A DNA stretch of 6,265 bases from CAUYUA01 sp963575675 (GTDB lineage Bacteria > Pseudomonadota > Alphaproteobacteria > Azospirillales > Azospirillaceae). Under the pieces are notes generated by a model, which had not been told where the DNA came from, did not search any database, and worked only from the letters and a program-made list of their open reading frames with translations. A program made the position numbers and the translations under genes. Position 1 is the stretch's first letter. Each line of letters begins with the position of its first letter. Positions 1 to 5,013 of this stretch are shown here, piece by piece. The stretch covers positions 1-6,265 of the forward strand of contig CAUYUA010000040.1 of NCBI GenBank assembly GCA_963575675.1, given 5' to 3'.

Positions 1-196
1 GCCCTGGACCCGCCAAAGGCCGGGAGGCCTTTGGAAACCATGACTTGGAGACTGCAACAACCGAAAGCGCGAGGACCATTTCAATCGAATGAAGCCGCCA
101 AACTCTTTTCGGGTTTTTGATTGAACAGATATAATTGAACAGAAAACACCCACGATTATGAGCGGGCCTTCTTCGGCTCCATATTGAGAGCCTGTT
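1..196. other. Left flank without a recognised gene
   Basis: No gene can be assigned here. The plus frame starting at base 1 is open from the edge to a TGA at 118-120 (39 residues). It contains LDPPKAGRP and EAAKLFSGF and could be the 3' end of a truncated gene, but I do not recognise it, and another plus frame is also open to about base 90. A 10-bp direct repeat, attgaacaga, occurs at 120-129 and 134-143, separated by tata. Base composition shifts from G+C-rich (1-80) to A+T-rich (110-165). Confidence 0.4.
13..34. repeat. Perfect 9-bp inverted repeat (hairpin)
   Basis: CCAAAGGCC (13-21) pairs exactly with GGCCTTTGG (26-34) around a 4-base GGGA loop. No T-run follows on either strand, so it is not a standard intrinsic terminator. 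It could belong to an mRNA 3' end, a mobile-element end or a dispersed palindromic repeat. Confidence 0.6.
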
Positions 197-311
197 GGAG
201 CCTGTTGCTGAATTGAAAATCGACAGAACGCACAGACATCATATGGTGGAGACCACCATTAAAAATCTGCCGTACATCAAAATTTTCCGTCAGAATTTTG
301 CAACAGGCTCC
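188..311. mobile_element. MITE-like palindromic element or IS remnant
   Basis: The left end ggagcctgttgc (197-208) is an exact reverse complement of the right end gcaacaggctcc (300-311). Similarity of the two arms continues inward at intervals (a shared GAAAAT block and a CAGA block) to a central 7-bp stem, ATGGTGG/CCACCAT, at 243-249 and 253-259. The whole 115-bp unit is therefore a nested imperfect palindrome with no transposase frame. The left end is preceded by a second copy of gagcctgttg (188-197 and 198-207 in tandem). Termini of this type resemble those of IS5-like elements, but that is from memory and unverified. No convincing target-site duplication is visible. It could be a MITE mobilised in trans or the collapsed ends of a deleted IS. 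Confidence 0.55.
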
Positions 312-346
312 AGGAACGGGCGAAAGCAGTTCCCGATGAATGATTG

Positions 347-365
347 GGCCGACGAAACATCGGCC
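347..365 (-). terminator. Possible terminator of satP
   Basis: A perfect 6-bp stem, GGCCGA/TCGGCC, with a 7-base loop begins six bases after the satP stop codon on the minus strand. The following minus-strand bases (CAATCATTCA) are only moderately T-rich, so intrinsic termination would be weak. Position directly behind the gene is the main argument. Confidence 0.4.
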
Positions 366-370
366 TCAGA

Positions 371-961
371 TTATTTGACGAGCGGCTTTCCAACCGGCAA
401 CACGTTGCGCCCAAACAGATCCAGGTAAATGACATGCGCCATCATATACCAGGCGAGCAGCGCGCAGATCGTGAGATCGACGCCAGCCCACCAGACCAGA
501 GTCTCACCGAAACCAAAATGCTCAAGGTCGAGGAGAACAAAACCAATCACCAAAGTGGTGAACGTGGCGAACATGGCCAAATGGATGCGAGCAGACGCGA
601 TCCACAAGATTACCGAGAAAATCGTCCACCCGACGAGGAACCAACCCACATCCGTCTTGGACAACGGAAAGAAACCATATTTATTACCAATCAAAATTCC
701 ACACAGAGCCAACCAGAAGCTGCCATATGAAGTGAAGGCGCAGTAGCCAAAATTATTTCCGGCTTTTTGCTCCTGCAACCCGGCAATCATTTGGGCCGCG
801 CCGCCAAAGAATATTCCAAGCCAAATCACTGGACCGATACCGGAATAGCCCAGGTTATGAAACTGCAACAGCAATGTTGTCATACCAAATCCCGCCAATC
901 CAACTACAGCAGGATTCCCAATTTTGGCCGGCGAAGACGCGGCCTGAGTGCTTGAGATCAT
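371..961 (-). CDS. satP: SatP/YaaH-family acetate/succinate transporter
   Basis: This encodes 196 residues of a GPR1/FUN34/YaaH (AceTr) family inner-membrane protein, close to the 188 residues of E. coli SatP, which takes up acetate and succinate with protons. Visible family marks are the N-terminal NPAVVGLAGFGMTT (residues 16-29), FGGAAQ (52-57), AFTSYGSFWL (75-84) and the C-terminal FGRNVLPVG (183-191). About six hydrophobic segments are spread over residues 19-180. The start at 961 was chosen because GAGAGG (967-972) lies 5 bases before it; an ATG immediately upstream (962-964) is nearly as good. A longer open frame back to 1144 would run over the promoter and lacks family similarity. The usual NPAPLGL signature reads NPAVVGL. 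The gene stands alone, diverging from the sulfate operon. Family assignment is strong; the substrate is inferred from the family. Confidence 0.93.
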   Translation of the reverse strand: MISSTQAASSPAKIGNPAVVGLAGFGMTTLLLQFHNLGYSGIGPVIWLGIFFGGAAQMIAGLQEQKAGNNFGYCAFTSYGSFWLALCGILIGNKYGFFPLSKTDVGWFLVGWTIFSVILWIASARIHLAMFATFTTLVIGFVLLDLEHFGFGETLVWWAGVDLTICALLAWYMMAHVIYLDLFGRNVLPVGKPLVK

Positions 962-966
962 CATTT

Positions 967-972
967 CCTCTC
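967..972 (-). promoter_or_regulatory. Shine-Dalgarno site fixing the satP start
   Basis: GAGAGG on the minus strand sits 5 bases before the ATG at 961-959 and only 2 bases before the adjacent ATG at 964-962. Spacing favours 961. Confidence 0.65.
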
Positions 973-1032
973 GAAAAGTCCGCACTGACGTTATGCCATC
1001 GGGCTGCGAATTTATTTTACGATCGCGGATTG

Positions 1033-1062
1033 AGTATCCTTGCATGGACGCAATGCTGTCAA
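1033..1062 (-). promoter_or_regulatory. Sigma-70-type promoter of satP
   Basis: On the minus strand a perfect -35 TTGACA (1062-1057) is followed after 18 bases by GATACT (1038-1033), four of six matches to the -10 consensus. Transcription would begin near 1026 and give a leader of about 65 bases. The spacer contains TTGC-N6-GCAA, a small dyad that could be an operator; this is inference. Confidence 0.6.
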
Positions 1063-1114
1063 GTAAGAAAATAATACGATCTGACCAAGCGGCTCTTCGT
1101 TTGATAAAACGAGA

Positions 1115-1152
1115 TTCATAACAAAATATAGATTTCATAATCAAATATAGAT
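1115..1152. repeat. Tandem 19-bp direct repeat upstream of satP
   Basis: ttcataacaaaatatagat (1115-1133) is followed directly by ttcataatcaaatatagat (1134-1152); 17 of 19 bases agree. The pair lies about 90-125 bases upstream of the inferred satP transcription start. It could be a double regulator site or a simple duplication. Confidence 0.75.
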
Positions 1153-1377
1153 AGCGACGTATTATTATTGGATCGTCCTGGGTTTTAGGAAGATGATATC
1201 CGCTTAAAAAACAAGACTCTAATCAGAGTTCCGAGAAAAACCTTTCCTCTTTTCAATTCGATATGAATGTCATGAAAAATCCAGGATAGATTGGAAGTTT
1301 CTCCCGACAAATGCTTCAATAGGATTGAGGCCATGAATATAGTAACGATTAAAAACCTATTATAGTTTTTATATGAC

Positions 1378-1434
1378 ACTCCAGAAGGATTTTTAGTATA
1401 TCTGCATATGCCTCACCTGGAGTTTTATTATTTA
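1378..1434 (+). terminator. Nested hairpin followed by a T-rich run
   Basis: ACTCCAG (1378-1384) pairs with CTGGAGT (1417-1423). Inside this, AGG/CCT (1386-1388 with 1411-1413) and ATAT/ATAT around CTGC can pair, giving a stacked 46-base structure. It is followed on the plus strand by TTTTATTATTT, as in an intrinsic terminator. No plus-strand gene precedes it, so it may end a small RNA or a long leader, or be a structured RNA. The loop is long for a classical terminator. Confidence 0.35.
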
Positions 1435-1531
1435 TAGTCCGAATATAATCAATATATTGAATTACATTTCAAAATCGTTTCTTTTCATAAAAATTATTTG
1501 AATTGCGGATAATTGCGAGCATAACGACAAT

Positions 1532-1550
1532 ATTTTATATATAATAAAAT
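1532..1550. repeat. A+T-only palindrome
   Basis: ATTTTAT (1532-1538) and ATAAAAT (1544-1550) are exact complements around ATATA. It lies in the most A+T-rich stretch, where such palindromes can arise by chance; it may mark easily melted or curved DNA. Confidence 0.4.
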
Positions 1551-1750
1551 TATTTTACGCCATCTATTGATTTAAGGGAGACATAACGATAAACGCCCCA
1601 AGTCTCTGAGCACGAACTGATTAACAACATTTAATCCTATATCCGCGCCGCGATAAATTACATTTATATATTGTTATTATCTGAGGTATCTATTCAATTT
1701 AATTGGAGTTCTATGTTGAAATGACATGATATAACTGCTATAGTTTTTAG

Positions 1751-1769
1751 GTGCATCGCAATAATGCAC
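1751..1769. promoter_or_regulatory. Candidate operator palindrome upstream of sbp
   Basis: GTGCAT-N7-ATGCAC is a perfect 6-bp dyad. Its centre (about 1760) would be near -49 relative to a start inferred from the TATAAT box at 1797-1802, a usual place for an activator. A LysR-type sulfur regulator such as CysB would fit the operon, but the site does not identify the protein. Confidence 0.4.
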
Positions 1770-1796
1770 ACAAATATCTCGTTCAACTTAGCGCAT

Positions 1797-1802
1797 TATA
1801 AT
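1797..1802 (+). promoter_or_regulatory. -10 box of the probable sbp operon promoter
   Basis: A perfect TATAAT lies here with no good -35 hexamer at the 16-18 base spacing (atatct at 1774-1779), as in activator-dependent promoters. It would give a leader of roughly 130 bases before sbp. In such A+T-rich DNA a chance TATAAT is possible. Confidence 0.4.
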
Positions 1803-1941
1803 ATGATCCGCAAAGTTCAATGCGATCAAACAACTTTCCAATTGCCGTTATTTCCGATCGAAGAAAACACGAGCAATCATCGAATCAATAAAACAGCAAA
1901 GCCGATCTCTTCGCCATAACGACGAAACACTGAGCAAAACG

Positions 1942-2973
1942 ATGTTCCGACAATCACAACGAAATTGGTGCAAAATCGCCCTTTTTATCGTTGTTGTTCT
2001 TGCAATGACGAGCGGTGTCGCGCCGAACGCCGAAGCGACGGAGACGTCTCTTCTGAATGTCTCCTATGATCCGACGCGAGAATTGTGGCGAGATATCAAC
2101 ACGCATTTCTCGGCTTGGCATCAGAAAAAAACCGGCGATAAAGTGATTGTCAAGCAATCGCATGGCGGCTCCAGCACTCAGGCGCGCGCCGTCATCGATG
2201 GTCTGGAAGCCGATGTCGTGACGTTGGCTTCCTATTTGGACACCGATGCGATTCGTAAAAAGGGACTCATCAAAAGCGATTGGATCAATAAATTCCCCAA
2301 TCGATCTTTGCCTTATTTGTCGACGGTCGTGTTTGTCGTCCGCAAAGGCAATCCCAAGCAAATTAAAGACTGGCCTGACCTGATTAGGCCCGGGATCGAG
2401 ATCGTCACGCCGAATCCGAAAACGTCGGGCAACGGCTACTTAAGCTTTTTTGCCGCCTGGGGATCGGTCGTTCTGCGCGGCGGCTCACGTCAAGACGCGA
2501 TCGACTATGTCACCAAACTTTATAAACAGGTTCCGGTTCTCGACACCGGCGCTCGCGGCGCAACCACGACATTCGTTCAAAAAGGAATCGGCGACGTCCA
2601 CCTGGCCTGGGAAAACGAGGCTCAATTGGAGGTTAGAGAAGCGAAAGGCGAGTTGACGTTGATCTATCCTCCGATCAGTATTCGCGCAGAACCTCATGTC
2701 GCCGTCGTTGACGACAACGTCGACCGAGTCGGAACGCGGCAGATTGCAGAAGCATATCTCAACTACACCTATACGGATGAGGCTCAGGAGATTTTTGCTC
2801 AGCATTTCTACCGACCGACCAATCCATCGATTCTGAAAAAACACGCGCGTTCTTTTCCGGAAATCAAACTGTTTCCGATCACCGATATTGCAGAGGACTT
2901 CCCGGACGCTCACAAGAAATTTATCGGCGAGGGAGGCGTGTTCGATACGATCTACAAACCCAAAACTCAATAG
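1942..2973 (+). CDS. sbp: Periplasmic sulfate-binding protein
   Basis: This 343-residue protein captures sulfate (or thiosulfate) in the periplasm and delivers it to the CysT/CysW channel. Residues 1-32 are a signal peptide: basic N-region, hydrophobic core IALFIVVVLAM (12-22) and a likely cleavage after AEA (30-32). The mature part has the Sbp/CysP marks LNVSYDPTRE (38-47), QSHGGSSTQARAVIDGLEAD (72-91), NPKTSGNG (158-165) followed by AAWG (171-174), GARGATTTF (203-211), LAWENEA (221-227) and EGGVFDTIY (330-338). By family knowledge, the Asp of SYDPT, Ser of QSHGG, the TSG segment and the Trp of LAWENE line the anion site. The residue after NPKTSGNG, normally Arg, is Tyr166. The ribosome site is weak (TGAG at 1931-1934). 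It heads the operon. CysP is the close paralogue; sulfate versus thiosulfate preference cannot be read here. Confidence 0.95.
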   Translation: MFRQSQRNWCKIALFIVVVLAMTSGVAPNAEATETSLLNVSYDPTRELWRDINTHFSAWHQKKTGDKVIVKQSHGGSSTQARAVIDGLEADVVTLASYLDTDAIRKKGLIKSDWINKFPNRSLPYLSTVVFVVRKGNPKQIKDWPDLIRPGIEIVTPNPKTSGNGYLSFFAAWGSVVLRGGSRQDAIDYVTKLYKQVPVLDTGARGATTTFVQKGIGDVHLAWENEAQLEVREAKGELTLIYPPISIRAEPHVAVVDDNVDRVGTRQIAEAYLNYTYTDEAQEIFAQHFYRPTNPSILKKHARSFPEIKLFPITDIAEDFPDAHKKFIGEGGVFDTIYKPKTQ

Positions 2974-3032
2974 CAATGAAGTTGTACGACGCGCTTTTAA
3001 AATAGGCTTTCCAATATCGATGCCCGACGTTG

Positions 3033-3058
3033 TCGCGCCCATCAAAAAAGCGGCGCGA
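3033..3058 (+). repeat. G+C-rich hairpin between sbp and cysT
   Basis: TCGCGCC (3033-3039) pairs with GGCGCGA (3052-3058) around a 12-base A-rich loop. It ends 8 bases before the cysT ribosome site. Such a hairpin could stabilise the upstream sbp message and give more binding protein than permease, as known for other binding-protein operons; here this is inference. The T-run needed for termination is absent. Confidence 0.5.
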
Positions 3059-3066
3059 AACGGCTC

Positions 3067-3073
3067 AGGAAAG
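3067..3073 (+). promoter_or_regulatory. Shine-Dalgarno site fixing the cysT start
   Basis: AGGAAAG lies 7 bases before the ATG at 3081. This favours 3081 over a TTG at 3030 that would add 17 charged residues and include the hairpin. Confidence 0.7.
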
Positions 3074-3080
3074 AACGACG

Positions 3081-3905
3081 ATGGCAAATGTTGATCGGCG
3101 CGTGTTGCCGGGGTTTTCACTCACTCTGGGCTACACAATATTTTACCTCAGCGTGCTCGTGCTGTTCCCGATCGCAGCCTGTTTTGTCAAAGCGGGCTCG
3201 CTTTCACTCGAAGAGTTCCGGCAAGCCGTTTGGACCGAACGCGCTCAAGCCGCTTATTTCCTGACATTCGGCGCGGCTTTTATTGCCGCGCTGATTAATC
3301 TTGCGCTTGGATTGCTGTTGGCCTGGGTTCTGGTGCGTTATGAGTTTCCCGGCCGTCGGATCGTCGATTCTTTAGTGGATCTGCCGTTGGCGCTGCCGAC
3401 GGCCGTCGGTGGCCTCGTCTATGCGGGACTCTATGTGCCGAAAGGGTGGTTCGGACAGTATTTGACGCCTCTGGGCATTCATGGAGCCCACTCTGTGTTG
3501 TCTATTATCCTTGTTTTGGTCTTTGTCGGCCTGCCGTTCGTCGTGCGAACCGTTCAACCCGTTCTGGAAAATCTTGATTCCGAATTAGAGGAAGCTTCGG
3601 CTTCCCTGGGAGCAACTCGATTGCAGAGTTTTCGTCATGTCATTCTTCCGTCGCTGACGCCGGCTCTGATTACAGGATTTTCCTTGGCGTTTGCGCGAGG
3701 AATTGGAGAATACGGCTCAGTCGTTTTCGTTTCCGGCAATATGCCTTATAAAACCGAGATTGCGCCGATTCTGATCGTCGCCCGCCTAGAAGAATTCGCC
3801 TACAGCGAAGCAACGGCGATTGCCTTGGCGCTGCTGGTCATTTCTTTCTCGATGCTGGTGGTGATCAACATTTTAGAGCAATGGGGGACGCGCCATGAGC
3901 GTTGA
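3081..3905 (+). CDS. cysT: Sulfate ABC transporter permease CysT
   Basis: This 274-residue inner-membrane protein forms one half of the sulfate channel with CysW; E. coli CysU/CysT has 277 residues. Six hydrophobic segments are visible, at about residues 14-35, 58-84, 100-118, 138-157, 193-215 and 243-265. The EAA loop that contacts the ATPase is LEEASASLGATRLQSF (169-184), followed by HVILPSLTPALITG (186-199). Other typical stretches are DLPLALPTAVGGLVYAGLY (100-118) and FARGIGEYGSVVFVSGNMPY (204-223). The chosen start has a good ribosome site and a length typical of the family. The gene follows sbp after 107 bases and overlaps cysW by 11 bases (3895-3905), which suggests translational coupling. 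No defects are visible. cysU is a synonym. Confidence 0.95.
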   Translation: MANVDRRVLPGFSLTLGYTIFYLSVLVLFPIAACFVKAGSLSLEEFRQAVWTERAQAAYFLTFGAAFIAALINLALGLLLAWVLVRYEFPGRRIVDSLVDLPLALPTAVGGLVYAGLYVPKGWFGQYLTPLGIHGAHSVLSIILVLVFVGLPFVVRTVQPVLENLDSELEEASASLGATRLQSFRHVILPSLTPALITGFSLAFARGIGEYGSVVFVSGNMPYKTEIAPILIVARLEEFAYSEATAIALALLVISFSMLVVINILEQWGTRHER

Positions 3906-5013
3906 TGCGATACCGGAACATTCCAAACCGACCGTTATTGCTCCGCGCATTCGAAAGACACAGCAGGATCCTGCTTGGGTGCGCTGGGGACTGACCCTTA
4001 CAGCCTTGTTTGTGATCGGCGTTTTGGTGGTTGTTCCTGTGATCTACGTTTTTGTTCAAGCTCTAAGCGAAGGCTTTGAGGCTTATTGGAACAATTTGTT
4101 CAACGATCAGGACACCGGACACGCGATTTTTCTCACCTTGACGGTCGTTCCGATTGTGCTGATCGCCAATTTACTCTTCGGAGTCTCCGCCGCCTGGGCG
4201 ATCGCTCGTTTTCAGTTTCCCGGACGCACATTGCTGACCGCCTTGATTGATCTTCCATTCTCGGTTTCACCCGTCGTCGCGGGACTGATGTTTGTGCTGA
4301 TCTTCGGACTTCAAGGATATTTCGGACCATTTCTACGACGAGACGGCTACGCCGTGATGCCTTATTTGATGTCGACGGCGGCGGTCGGCGTTTTTATCAT
4401 GATGTTTTTCTTGTTTCTTCCAAGCAATCCCAAGACTCGTCATGGTTTGTGGCGATATCCATGGAGGACGGTTTTCGCGGGAAGCATCATGATTTTCGGC
4501 GCATTGTTTTTTCTGCAAGAATATTTCGAGGTTTGGCCTCGCAATCAGAGCTTAAAAATCATTTTCGCGCTTCCTGGTTTGGTCCTGGCGACGGCTTTTG
4601 TGACGTTTCCGTTTATTGCGCGCGAGCTGATTCCAATCATGGAAGCCGTCGGACAAGATGAAGAACTGGCGGCAATCAGCCTTGGAGCTAACGGTTGGCA
4701 AATGTTCTGGGATGTTACAATTCCAAACATCAAATGGGGACTTATCTACGGCATCATACTGTGCAACGCTCGCGCCATGGGCGAGTTCGGCGCCGTTTAT
4801 GTCGTTTCCGGCCACATCGCCGGAAAAACCGACACCATGCCGTTGCGAATTGAAAAACTCTTTCAAGAATACAACCTACCGGGGTCTTTTGCCGTCGCCT
4901 CGCTTCTGACGTTGCTGGCGATTTTCACTTTGGTTGTAAAAAGCAGACTCGACAAGAAAGTCCCTTCTAAAATCAAACTTCCTGCGGCAAAAGCCAATGA
5001 GGGCCGGTCATGA
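3895..5013 (+). CDS. cysW: Sulfate ABC transporter permease CysW, with insertion
   Basis: This is the second sulfate channel subunit. At 372 residues it is much longer than E. coli CysW (291). Core marks are present: ARFQFPGRTLLTALIDLPFS (104-123), SPVVAGLMFVLIFG (125-138), FALPGLVLATAFVTFPFIAR (224-243), the EAA loop DEELAAISLGANGWQMFWDV (255-274) with TIPNIKWGLIYGI (275-287), and NARAMGEFGAVYVVSG (291-306). The extra length is mostly residues 148-219 (4336-4551), inserted after the GYFGPFL segment and before the fourth core helix. It holds two hydrophobic stretches (about 153-176 and 192-210) joined by a charged linker, SNPKTRHGLWRYPWR. Two added helices would keep the core topology. There is also a short N-terminal extension. 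The frame is continuous, with base use like its neighbours. GGGGGA (3883-3888) serves as ribosome site, and the stop overlaps the cysA start as ATGA. Confidence 0.93.
   Translation: MSVDAIPEHSKPTVIAPRIRKTQQDPAWVRWGLTLTALFVIGVLVVVPVIYVFVQALSEGFEAYWNNLFNDQDTGHAIFLTLTVVPIVLIANLLFGVSAAWAIARFQFPGRTLLTALIDLPFSVSPVVAGLMFVLIFGLQGYFGPFLRRDGYAVMPYLMSTAAVGVFIMMFFLFLPSNPKTRHGLWRYPWRTVFAGSIMIFGALFFLQEYFEVWPRNQSLKIIFALPGLVLATAFVTFPFIARELIPIMEAVGQDEELAAISLGANGWQMFWDVTIPNIKWGLIYGIILCNARAMGEFGAVYVVSGHIAGKTDTMPLRIEKLFQEYNLPGSFAVASLLTLLAIFTLVVKSRLDKKVPSKIKLPAAKANEGRS

Larger units (their letters stand above)
962..1941. other. Long A+T-rich divergent intergenic region
   Basis: The 980 bases between the satP and sbp starts contain no convincing gene. 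The middle is very A+T-rich (about 20-25% G+C at 1441-1560), against roughly 50-55% in the sulfate genes. It contains the satP promoter, a tandem 19-bp repeat, a nested hairpin with a T-rich tail, an A+T palindrome, a GTGCAT/ATGCAC dyad, a TATAAT box and three copies of CATAACGA. A 64-residue minus-strand frame at 1185-1379 lacks a ribosome site and recognisable motifs and is not called. Confidence 0.7.

Noticed and set aside
371..1144. Longer 257-residue version of the SatP frame
   Set aside because: The extra 61 residues cover the TTGACA/GATACT promoter, are charged and unlike the family, and a good ribosome site precedes the ATG at 961.
1185..1379. 64-residue minus-strand frame in the intergenic region
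   Set aside because: GTG start without ribosome site, A+T-rich chance composition, no recognisable motif.
3030..3080. TTG start giving cysT 17 more residues
   Set aside because: It lies in a hairpin, lacks a ribosome site, and the extension is unlike CysT; 3081 has both spacing and length right.
2485..3120. 211-residue minus-strand frame
   Set aside because: Antisense to sbp, which has clear family motifs; runs across the sbp-cysT gap and shows no motif.
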